From the NCBI GenBank assembly GCA_024449915.1, contig JAMZAV010000320.1, forward strand, positions 558,001 through 622,000: a stretch of DNA of 64,000 bases, written 5' to 3'. The notes under the pieces are model-generated. The model did not search any database and was not told where the DNA came from. It was given only the letters and a program-made list of their open reading frames with translations. The position numbers were made by a program, and so were the translations under genes. Source of the DNA: Sweltsa coloradensis. Taxonomy: Eukaryota; Arthropoda; Insecta; Plecoptera; Chloroperlidae. The first letter of the stretch is position 1; each line of letters opens with the position of its first letter. Of this stretch, positions 22,960 through 33,275 are shown piece by piece.

Positions 22960-23640
22960 TTTACAAAGGGTTGCTGGTGGCAGGCAGACCTCCAAATTAG
23001 AGTTTCTTGCTAAGGTAGCTTGACAAGATCAGAGTGCAAGGAGGTGACTTATTTGTGACTACACCCATAGCGGTGTCGTCGTCGTCATTACATTCTAACA
23101 AATAATTCGGATACGCGTAAGAATCTACGGATTTGTGACGTAGCTCATCGCCTTGTGATTGACGGCTTGATTGACAGGTGGACCGACAAACAGAAGGACA
23201 GAGGTCAGTTCACCACGGAAGACCTTCTAACCACCCGTTTAAAGTACAAAACATAAAAATCTATCACATTATCCAATGAGTGTTGATTCCATCAGTGTGC
23301 GCCTACGTGCGCTCGCATGTCAACGGCATTGGTAATGACAAGTAACTGATAAATGACAGACTTGAATTGAGTCATTAATAACGTGTGTGGAATCATCTTC
23401 GGCGCGTTGGACGAGCGCCAGGCACCTCCGCCGTCGTCCGTGCTTGCAATGCAAATCCGCACTGACAAATTACTTCGCCGAATAAATTACCGATCCTGAT
23501 GTGTGCTCACACCAGTGTTCGGCGTTCTCGGCGGCTCGGCCTGGCCATGAGAACATTCTTCCTTTCATTGAGCTTTTTGTGGCGAGGGCGTCGACGGAGA
23601 ATTATGGAGATCGCAGGATACCGTTTGAAAGTTTAGTCGT
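22960..23640. promoter_or_regulatory. GC-richer, low-repeat stretch: candidate conserved regulatory DNA
   Basis: This region is less AT-rich and less repetitive than its surroundings and has no coding signal I can support. It contains a pair of TGATTGAC motifs (23156-23177), ATGCAAAT (23449-23456), and homeodomain-like ATAAATTAC and CAAATTAC sites around 23465-23490. Clustering suggests a cis-regulatory element, but this is inference only. It could equally be old unique DNA. Confidence 0.25.
23156..23177 (+). promoter_or_regulatory. Tandem PBX/MEIS-type (Exd/Hth) motifs
   Basis: TGATTGAC at 23156-23163 and TGATTGACAG at 23168-23177 lie 12 bp apart on the same strand. TGATTGACAG is the known composite site for PBX-MEIS (Extradenticle-Homothorax) heterodimers. 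Chance occurrence of one such site is possible; a spaced pair is less so. Confidence 0.3.
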
Positions 23641-24489
23641 AAGATCTGTTGATACCTAGTTAAATGCGTTGTAAATAATTTGTAGTCTCTCGGACTAGCT
23701 GTGTACATGAATTATTAAGCCAGTTTTAAGCTTTATGATTATCATTTATCATTTGTTTTTATTTTGTTTATTTTTTATCATTTATGAGCAAGAAATTGAG
23801 CGAACAGTTTACATTCCTCGTCTGCATTGTTTTTTTTTTACACACTAAACACCAAATGACCCAAACAATATGTCGAACTTACTTATGCACACTTTAAAAC
23901 TGTTTTATCTGATATAGAAACGATCCAACTAACGAATTCGATCATTATAAAATTGTAAATTACTCCATTACGTAGAACTGGCATTTACAAAAGTTTATCT
24001 TTTTGTCTCGTTTTGTTCGTGTTTAGATTCGCTCTGGATTCTCTATGTTCGTCTCTGTTTAGTTAGATTAAGTTTTAATCGCGTTAATTGTGTTCGGTTG
24101 AATGGTAATCACGTTGGTAGTTCATTTCAGTTGCCCGGACTAAGTAACGAAGTGACGGACATTCACAATCTATGGCCGGAGCAATTTAATTGTCCCCTAT
24201 ACCTGCTGTGCTGTGCGCATTTATGTCACTGTGCACATCGCGGCATTTCGTCGGAATAAATTGTCTTTTTAAAATAATATACTTCCTATTTGGCAAATCT
24301 GCCGCGTACTTACGGTTTACTAAATGACCATAAAAATGATCATAAATGTCATCTTTAGCAACGTAGACATCGTTGTTATGGCATGTTATTACTGTTTCTT
24401 CTTTTGAGCCAAACTAACCAAGTAACACTTAAAGTTGGTTAACTGGGAGTGAAGGATGTCAAAACCCACGGAGAGAATAACCGCGGGCG

Positions 24490-24540
24490 AGAATCGATCC
24501 CGTGGCATCACGAAGGTGATGTCCCGTGCTTCCAAACCTA
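24490..24540 (-). repeat. Weak tRNA-like fragment
   Basis: The minus strand reads GGGATCGATTCTCGCCC, a B-box-like T arm, after GGTTTGGAAGCACGGGACATC. Only the 3' half is tRNA-like. It sits immediately before the modular repeat at 24585. Confidence 0.35.
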
Positions 24541-24584
24541 TTTCTACCAATAATGACAAAATATTTATTTGTTGTTGGATGAGC

Positions 24585-25175
24585 GTAGCGAGCGAAGCGA
24601 AGATTCTTTTTCACTACACTGGAGAAAAAAATCCGGAATGTTTTTTTTTCTTTTTTTCTTTCTTTTTTTTGTATTTTTGTGTGTCTGTTAACACGATTCC
24701 GGCTAAACCGATACTCCAATTGCAATGAAATTTTCTGGAGGCCTTCGAAATTTCTGAACTTAGAACTGCCACGTTTTTGAGCGCAATCGAAAAATTATTT
24801 CTCATGAAAATCGCAATTTTACGATTTTTTTCGATTTTTAAAAAAAAATTCTTCGACTTATTACACCTATATGCTTTAACCGATTTTAATAGTTTTTTAT
24901 CAGATCTTAAATTTTATGAATTTAGATATTTGTGTGAAATTTGAGCGCAATCGAAAAATTATTTCTCATGAATATCGAAATTTTACGGGTTTTCCTTTTT
25001 TAAAACAGTTCTTTGACTTATAACACCTACATGCTTTATCCTATTGTAATGATTTTTTCACAGAACCTTAATTTTATGAATTAATATATTCGTGTTAAAT
25101 TTGAGAGCAATCGAATGATTATTTCTTATGAAAATTGCAATTTTACGATTTCTTTCTTTTTTTAAAATTACGATT
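24585..25175 (+). repeat. Second modular repeat: GGATGAGCG motif, poly-T, three ~160-bp units
   Basis: It starts GGATGAGCGTAGCGAGCGAA, then AATCCGGAATG, a T-rich block (24640-24680) and CTGTTAACACGATTCCGGC. Three tandem units of about 160-164 bp follow, each carrying TTGAGCGCAATCGA or a variant (24777, 24941, 25101), then ATTATTTCTCATGAA and TTTTACGATTT. The module order matches 20437-21478 although the unit sequence differs. No coding frame is supported. Confidence 0.75.
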
Positions 25176-25250
25176 AAATAAAAAAAAAAAAGTTAATTTT
25201 TTATTTTATTTTATTTAATTTAAAAAAAAAATCAACTTAGTAATGATTTT

Positions 25251-26081
25251 TCCACTGCCTCCTAGATGTTCGTCGTGGCTCCTCGTTCCCTGCCTGTCCA
25301 CGCGCACAGTGTTAATTGTTGTCCAAAGCGCTAGTTACCGTCCCCAAGAGCTTTCTTTTGTTTTTGATGTTGTTGTCACATTAAATGTCATCTCTCATGT
25401 ATTTTACTGTTGAATCCAACTAATTGAATGTTTTAGATCGTATTTTGTATACGTACATCACTTATCATGGTTTGCAGAATAGTAATATACAAATTTGTCT
25501 AGTTATATTATGCTGGTAATTAAACAAAAAGTAGATATTGTAAACTTTGTTGTTTGATAATATACCTCATATGAGGCAAGGGCTAATACTAATAGGCATG
25601 TTTTTTTTTATCTATAAGGCCTTTGCCTCCTATTCCTAATCAATACTAAAAATCAATAGGCTTAGGTAGCCTACTTGGGCCCTAGTCTTGACTAGGCCAC
25701 GAGCTAAACATTACTTTCCATCAAGCAGAGGCGCGTGATAAATGGGAGTCTGGGGGGGGGGGCCTGGGTGGCACAATTTCCTTATTTCCCTGTAGTTCAT
25801 GCAAAGAAAGACCTACTTGTTTTAGTTAGATAATGGCATCCCGGTATCTTACAACTTCTTGCACGCACCATTGCCTATTAGGAAGAAAAATACAGCTCAA
25901 CTCTGGCATGATGACATTTATCGTATGCAGATCGTATGTAAACAACGAAAACAAAAGAAAGCTCTTGGGGACGGTAACTAGCGCTGTGGGGAAAAAGTGC
26001 GAATTGTCTTCAACAATCAAAACCTGTCGCGTGAACAGGCAGGGAACGAGGAGCCACGACGAACATCTAGGAGGCAGTGGA
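25251..26081. mobile_element. Pair of inverted ~110-130-bp repeats around ~590 bp
   Basis: 25251-25296 is the exact reverse complement of 26036-26081 (46 bp), and 25327-25362 that of 25950-25985 (36 bp). The bases between these blocks are diverged, with about 20 extra bases in the right arm. The right copy continues in an open stretch on both strands (25826-26270), but I recognise no domain. The arrangement fits two fragments of one repeat in opposite orientation, or the ends of a foldback element. The spacer 25363-25949 is AT-rich and includes a G run at about 25753. Confidence 0.7.
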
Positions 26082-26159
26082 TTTTTCATAGAACAACAGA
26101 AAATCCGCATAACACATGGCAGCTCAATGCACCAATTACGCTCATCCAAGAACGCGTCT

Positions 26160-27945
26160 GAAAAAGCGTTTGCGAAGCTTCCTAGTAATAGTAATGTTTA
26201 TTCAGCCATATACCCCCTAAGGTACAATTGCTTGAAATTATCTCTTCGGTCTCTAGGGGTAGTGGGATAGTCAAAGGAAATTATGACTAAGTCGTTTAAG
26301 ATGAAACTATGTAAATTATATTGATAAGGTTATAAAATGAACTATTCACTTTTCTTAAAGACAAATTTGTTCGGAATATTATCACCTACTTTTGACTGAT
26401 TTTTGAAAATTATTTACTATTAAGATAACTTTTTGTAATTAAGTGATAACTTTTTTAACAACCGTGCACAGCTATGAGCTTCAGCTATTTTATAATAACA
26501 CTTCGTGTTTGAATTCACTATTAATATGTTAAATAGTATTTCCCCATCCCCAATTATCAATAACTCGTTTTGTAAAATATATATTGTTGCTTATACTCTT
26601 TATACATTTCCACAATTATTATCATTGCATCGGTGCCCCCACGCGACTTTTATCAGTGGGGATGAATTACTTGTGCATTTTAAAGTGAAAGCTAACACAG
26701 ACTACTAAACAGATAAACAAAATAGTTTAGGTTAATACAACTGAAAAAAAGCAATAATCCTACAGTCCAAAAGTATTTGAACGAATCATACAATGTAATT
26801 TTAAAAAAAAGAAAATATCATTAACATAGAGCTGTGGTTTTTGGTCCCATTATCATTGTAAATATATGGTAAATCATTTAGCAGCCAGTCGAAAGAAGAT
26901 GATAACCTTCCGAAATATTGGTTTAATAAAACACAATTTCTGTTGCTATAGTTAATTTATAAACCTATAAATATGTCGTCGGCTGTATGAAGTTTCAATA
27001 CCAAAATTTCACTTTGCGACTAAGGAAAAATTATGATTTTTTTATCTTCGCTGCAGTCAAAATTGTAACTTGCGAGAATCCTCTAACGTCGGAATTAAGA
27101 TTTCCGTATGCTTCTACTGACTGTCCCTATTCTGTTTAAATTGACAGCGATTAATTATATTTTGTTAATCATTTCTAATTCACCGAAAATCATTAAAGTA
27201 GAAATTATCAAAGAGTCGCGAAGGCAATGAATGTCTATTATCATGGTTATACAAGATTCCGCATTTCCTTGTCGCAGTCACAGTTAAGTCTACGTCCGCT
27301 CTAGCACGTGGCAGATTTATATTCCTATAATTGCGCAGCGCACACCCCTCTAGCCTCATAATTATTCTAGTGGTGAGCGAGATCACCGCTTACGTAATCA
27401 TCTGGTAGAGGTGGCGACGACAATTAAACATTTAATGAGACATCTCCACATAGCAGTTATTAGAGGCTTTCTACATCAACATCATAATTTCCCTTTTGAG
27501 TTGGAAGGCCTGATTGCTTTAACTTCGAAACTCGAGTACGAACTTTTCGAGATTAATTTATTTTGTTTGGAATAAATTACAATTTTTTTGTAATTAAAAA
27601 TAACAAGGTTTGGAAACATTATAATTTGCAAAAATCAATATGTAGTTATTAGTTATTAGTGCACACAAAAGACTAGAACTTACCCACTATTACTAGTATA
27701 AAACACATTGGTTTTTGCTTAATACAATCGTTACGAACTACTTCTACCAAGTAATAAAGAGTGTTATAAAGAAAAAAATATTGTACTTTAGGCTATTGTA
27801 TCACCCTCTACGCGACATTTCGAAATCAAAGAAAGATAACTGCACTGCAATTTTAGCTAAATGAATGAGGGTCTTGAATAAAACAGGAAAATATATTTGC
27901 TAATTTTTTTGGTCGGGACGTAGTCCCTGTCAGCCATTAAGTTAT
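26160..27945. other. No recognised gene
   Basis: AT-rich, largely unique-looking DNA. A slightly GC-richer patch (27200-27420) is open on the minus strand for 68 codons without a recognisable domain. Confidence 0.4.
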
Positions 27946-28270
27946 ATGCAAATTTTGGGACAAAAGTGTCAACACTGAGGTAGGTGCTACGCTTAATTCA
28001 GATCGACGATTTTTTTAATATAGTTCCTTCCAACTGCTTTAAAGGAAAAACAATTTTCTAGAATATCGTTCAATGTACGATTTTTTGTCAGACGGTACAA
28101 ATAACAGTTTTGTACCGGCGGACGAAAAAAATTGTACATCGAACGATATTTCAGAAAACCGTTTTTCCTTATAAGGAGATGGATGGCAATAATGTGTATA
28201 GAAACGATATTAATGAAATCGTCGCTCAAAATTAAGCTCATTGTTGACACTTTTGTCCCAAAATTTGCAT
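27946..28270. mobile_element. Foldback (hairpin) MITE, 325 bp
   Basis: The left arm 27946-28101 and right arm 28109-28270 are inverted copies around a 7-nt loop. The ends are the best match (ATGCAAATTTTGGGACAAAA, then GTGTCAAC), followed by conserved CTTAATT, CGACGATTT, AAGGAAAAAC, ATATCGTTC and GGTACAAA blocks. A transcript would form one long imperfect hairpin. No protein is encoded; frames on both strands are by-products. A clear target-site duplication was not found. Confidence 0.8.
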
Positions 28271-30470
28271 TTTATAATTGTATTGTATTGTATTGTATTT
28301 TATTTCCGTTTACAGGTGTACAAATGGATATTGCCTCCCCTAAAAAAAATGTTACATTCAATACCCTCTTTCATTTAGCTAAGGTTACAGTCATCTTCCT
28401 TGGACTTTTAAAATATCGGTTAGACTTAGAGGGCAATACCCTGATATGTGGTTTCTACATACTCATATAATAATAGTGTAGTTTCGACGTTTGTAAGTGC
28501 ATTTATCAGCGGTATTTTCCACAAGCTATTTCATCTAGTGCTCGGCTGTATCAAGAATCCTCGAACTTCTTTATTTCTCCATCTTCTAGAAAGTGGTGGC
28601 GGGTGTGACCTTTATTTTAAACGCTTCGTTTAATTAATTAAGCTATATAGATGGCTGATGGGAATGACAGGGGGGATCTCTCTCCCCTCCTTGGAGCGGC
28701 CACCTACCGATGTACCGCTTCAAAGGGATAAGGTAGCTGAAGAAGCCAATTAGGTAGCGCGTTCAGTGTTATTTAGTGACAAGCTGAAGACTTTTGATAC
28801 CTCAAGGTTGTTCGCTAAAAACGACGCGTGTTTTTCGCAATACCAACTTGATATTAATGTATCTTAAAAATGGTCTCCTTGAGTAATACGTTTTACTGCT
28901 GCTACCTTCATAATATTGCATAACAGTTATAAATATATTGCCTTTATGCTCTGGAGGTCGATGAAATTGCGATGAATGCCGTATCCTCCTTCCGTTTATC
29001 AAAACATGTTTCCCACTGAGGCACTCAAATGTGTTGCCATGTGCATTCAAATGTAATGTTTTTCTTACGATTTCTGATTCATTTTACTGTTAACACGTTT
29101 TTAATATCTTGTATTTAAATTCGAAGATTTAATTTTAAAAAATCTGTTCGTGTAGTATCTCATGCATAGATTGATCAATTCGGTGCCGAATTTACCAATG
29201 TTGGAATTGCTTTATTCAATGTAAAGTTGTATAATGTTTTATTTAACTGATATACCGGTACTTGAGTTCAATAGCGATCTATTGTATATTTATATCTGTC
29301 CGCTGTGGTCAATCCCCTTGGGGCGCAGTTCCGAATAAAGCGCCTGGAGGGACGTGGATTCAAATTACTTTGTGTGATTGTACCTCATCATCTTTTACCA
29401 CTTCAATCATACAATATCAAATCACATTAACCGAATCAAATATCAGAGAGTATTAAATTCCTCAATATCGGATTAACAGAGACGTTAAGCAATGAAACCA
29501 CTTCAAATTTGCCTACAAACTTACCAGTTCACTTAATATTTACGCTTTGAAATACAGTGAGCCGTGTTCTGTTCAAATTTTTCAGATAAAGTTCTTAATG
29601 TTTCAATAAATAAGGTTTTAGAGTTGCAATTTTACCATCTTAAAAATAAACATAATCTTATATCTTTACGTGTAAAAATACGTCTCTGTCGGCACTGAAT
29701 TCCAAAGGGGATTTTTGATTTTCTTTCAGCGATCCTAGCTTGATATGACGTAATCTTGCGTCGTTACCAACAGTGGAGAAAAAACCCGTTTTCCGGTTCG
29801 ACTTTAGCAAAGTTTTGAAAAATATGTTACTGGAAGGTGGTAAATTTGTACACGCTATCTGAACAATGTTTTTTGTCAGTTTTTAAAAGCCACTTTATAG
29901 TTGAAATAGGAAGTTGTCATAAGGAAAGGGATCCAATTAGTGTCTCAAGTTATGCAAAACATGCAGTACAAGACTTGGTTTACAACTGAACACGCAGTAC
30001 CCATATTGTGTCCGGGCATTAAATCTGTATGTCAACATCTGGTTTGGTTTCGTTCAAATCCTGCCCAGGAATACCAAGCTTGATATTAATTAATAGGAAC
30101 GGGGGGTGGATAGAAGGAAGACAATGGCCAAGGATCATTCCGCAAGACATCCCATCTTAATATTGTTTGAGTTATATACATTTATAAAATTACGTTTTAA
30201 AATCTGCGCCACAATCGTTTGTTTTTATAAGTACATCCAAATTTAACATTTATGGACTTCGACGACACAATACAAACCTATAATATACATTGCCTTATAC
30301 TTTTGTTTTTCAAGTTTTTCTTATTGTATTTGTTAAATTTTATAGTACTAGTTCATGAATTTAATGATTTGTATAATGTTTTTGTATTTAGTTTTAGTAA
30401 CCTGACACTTGTGGGTTAATACCTGTTGTTAGAGATCAATACATATAATATTCTTTATTTATTTTAACTA
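28271..30470. other. No recognised gene
   Basis: AT-rich, with a short (TTGTA) run at 28278-28300 and a GC-richer patch at about 28640-28770. No family signature or exon-like stretch with flanking splice sites stands out. Confidence 0.4.
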
Positions 30471-30526
30471 GGTACTTTCTAACCAATATCTTCTCAACGA
30501 GTACAAGTACGAGAGTACCCACAGTA

Positions 30527-30765
30527 GGGAGCGAAGCTTATCGTTGTGTTCCACACTTGTTCATAGTCACTAACGTTGGAGGTGCCGAGTACGTTGACAA
30601 CTTCCAGGGGGCCTAGCCTTACTCCCCCCCCCTTACCTCAACGGTTTCCAAAATATTTTAGTATTATACTTAATTAATAAATGGTAATGTCAACAAAAAC
30701 CGCATCATAATCGGAAGTCATGTTCGGTTTTTATGTAGCACGCACAGACGGACGGACGGGTGGTA
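30527..30765 (-). repeat. Diverged member of the GAGCGAAGC / CCGTCCGTC repeat type
   Basis: GGGAGCGAAGCTTATCG (30527-30543) and ACGCACAGACGGACGGACGG (about 30740-30760) bracket AT-rich DNA, and GGAGGTGCCGAGTA lies at 30578-30591. GAGCGAAGC and CAGACGGACGG style motifs also flank the modular repeats elsewhere, but the modules here are much less clear. Confidence 0.35.
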
Positions 30766-31020
30766 AAGAGATGCATAGGGAAGCTTCACTGTCTTATACT
30801 AGTGAAAATATTGTATTAAATAAACAAATAAATAAATAAATTCGTATTTAGAGTCTACCCACTCACAACAACAATCACATCAATCATACAATCAACAAGG
30901 CCGATTCAGAACAACTTTAAATTTATTATGTGCCTTGTAGGACGGCTCCAAATTCACCGTTTACAAATTCCTAAGACAAGAACTGATCGACTCAAGTCCA
31001 AAACAGAAGTTAAAAAACTT

Positions 31021-31075
31021 CTGACTAGCGAACCCTGGACCTTCTGCATTGGAAGCAGAGACGCTATCACAAGAC
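31021..31075 (-). repeat. tRNA-like fragment (Gly-UCC-like)
   Basis: The minus strand reads TAGCGTCTCTGCTTCCAATG, then CAGAAGGTCCAGGGTTCG. The anticodon stem TCTGC/GCAGA with loop TTCCAAT would place anticodon TCC. The sequence ends before the T-stem closes and the acceptor is missing, so it is a tRNA-derived repeat or pseudogene. Confidence 0.5.
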
Positions 31076-32239
31076 CAACGAGCCACACAAAATTTCGAAT
31101 TCTAAGTGATTTTTAGTTAGTCAACTAACCATCAAACACTGATCATTTAAGTTTGACGCAAATTGAACATATTTTAATGATGACGTGTAGATTTTGCGGT
31201 ACATTTTGCGATAACAAAAGAAAAAGGTTTAAGGTACACTTAGTTTTTTATTTTCTATTTGGTTGGTGTTAGTTTAAAGGGGGTGGGTACGGGAAACATT
31301 TGTTTTGCTACGTATTGAGCAATGTTGGCCAAACTGCAATCCTTTTTATTTGAAAACATAATTATTGAACTTCTTTGTTAATATGGTTTATTTTGTTATC
31401 CAGTTAGACCTCAATATGATAGGCACGAGTTAAATAATGTTTCACTTCTTTATAATATGACAAGGATTGTAAAGGTAAGGTAATGTGAACAGAATATATT
31501 TAAAATACTTAATTTTAGCACATTTCAGTAACTTCTGTGTACCGCTGTTTCATTATAATGTTAATAATAATATGAATAACTATTTAAAACGTATTACTTT
31601 GCCGACAGAGGTATATCTCATACGCGAGACTCTTATTCGGGAGATCATATTCCCAAAAGTTAACTTTATATTTAAAATTTCAATGACGAAGAATGTTTGA
31701 TTCTATTACCTATAAAACCACAACGAAATTGTTATCTATTACCGAATGTCGCGACTTGCGACCTTATTGAGCAGAAAAATTCTGTAGTAGTTGTATCACA
31801 ATTAAAAGAAATCATTGTCGGATAATTTGCCTTCTCGTGAAATTCGTATTCACCACATACAACGACATTTGCCTAGAATTTCAATGTTTTTCAAAATGTG
31901 TAAGAAATGATCAATTCCGAGCTAAAAAATATCAAAGTTGAATCGATGCCAAGCACCGATATTGACAAAGAACGAAACCAAAATATCTGAACTAAAGTAC
32001 TTCTAATTCATCATTAAATAATTTTATATAATTATAATATAAATTTTGTACTTTATTTTACATTTAGGGTGTATGATGGTTACGAGTATACGACTACACT
32101 ATGACTACATCCATCCACTACTGCCACGACCACCACGACCATGACCATTCTAACAAAATTGAAAATCAATTTTAATAAAATGATCTAATCGAATGATGAA
32201 TATGTAATATCTTGTATTGTAAGAGTCGAACCAGTTTCT

Positions 32240-32310
32240 CGCGCAACTTCGCCCTATTGAGGTATGAACTCGGGACTATCCGCTTTAAGTATCGTTGCTG
32301 TAACCAAGCA
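32240..32310 (-). repeat. tRNA-like fragment
   Basis: The minus strand carries TTACAGCAACGATACTTAAA followed by GCGGATAGTCCCGAGTTCAT, which looks like a decayed anticodon and T arm. This is a weak copy. Confidence 0.35.
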
Positions 32311-32806
32311 TTATAAACATAGTGTTTAAACCTCCGTTTTAACACTCTGTGCAATCGGAGAACCATGCATTACGTTAACTTACCAACCTATTAGAACGAA
32401 ATAAACAGGTCTAGACGATGGTGGAGTAATTTTGAGGCGAGCAGACAATGACCCACCAACGAAATAGCAATGATATTGCAATATGTAAACAGGACGAAAA
32501 TCATTTCGAAAAGTATTACAACTACACCTGATCCTAGATTTTAAGACATAAATAAACAGTGATAATTTTCTCATTAGCCCAATTTTGTTATTCCTATACG
32601 TGAGTTACACTTTAAATCGTAAGTTTAATTCGGAGTTGGCTGAATGAGGGGTCGCCACCCGCGCTCCGAGTTCAGCGTTACGTCTGAGATTGTTCCTATG
32701 ATCGCACCTACCCTACCATCCATAGGTGACCTTGTAATAAGTAGTAAACGCGAGAAGGGAAGATTGTACCGTAGTTTAGATGGTCCACAGTGTTGGCTCG
32801 AGCGTT

Positions 32807-33142
32807 AAATTAAAACCACGAGAAATTACAGTTTTTTCGTGATATCTCGAGAACGATGCAAAATATCTAAAAACTGATTCTAGACCAAATTGTGGTTTTG
32901 TTAGAACAATATAATGCAAGAAAAAATATTGTAATGTGATGGTAATTTAGTTTTTTATTAGAATTTTAATTAATTAAATGTATATCTTAAATACAAACTG
33001 CACCAATTATTATATTTGAATATTTTATCTTGCATTATATTGTTATAAGAAAACCACAATTCGGTCTAGAATCAGTTTTTATATATTTTGCATCGTTCTC
33101 GAGATATCACGAAAAAACAGTAATTTCGCGTAGTTTCAATTT
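32807..33142. mobile_element. Inverted-repeat element with 124-bp arms
   Basis: Arms 32807-32930 and 33019-33142 are the same length and are inverted copies with about nine mismatches (about 93% identity by eye), including CGTGATATCTCGAGAACGAT and CTGATTCTAGACC. The spacer is 88 bp of AT-rich DNA. A SINE-like unit begins directly at the right end. It fits a MITE or foldback element; no target-site duplication was identified. Confidence 0.8.
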
Positions 33143-33275
33143 CGTGGCTATCCTCTGATTCGGGAGGTCCCGGGTTCAAATCCCGTTGAGACCGGCAATC
33201 CTGACTGAAGGTTTATTCCGAGGTTTTCCTAAGACGTTAATACTAATGCAAGAAATTGAGTCCTCTTAAAACCCT
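33143..33275 (+). mobile_element. SINE-like element with tRNA-type B box and conserved core
   Basis: It runs CTCTGATTCGGGAGGTCCCG, then GGTTCAAATCCCG (B box), ACCGGCAATCCTGACTGAAG, AGGTTTTCCTAAGACGTTAA and ATGCAAGAAATTGAGTCC. The same order recurs at 62281 and (minus) 43300-43455. The A-box half is eroded. Similar tRNA-plus-core SINEs are common in insects (family knowledge). It abuts the inverted-repeat element ending at 33142. Confidence 0.65.

Noticed and set aside
25826..26270. 145-codon plus-strand gene and 107-codon minus-strand gene
   Set aside because: They overlap each other, lie over one arm of the inverted repeat, and neither translation shows a recognisable domain.
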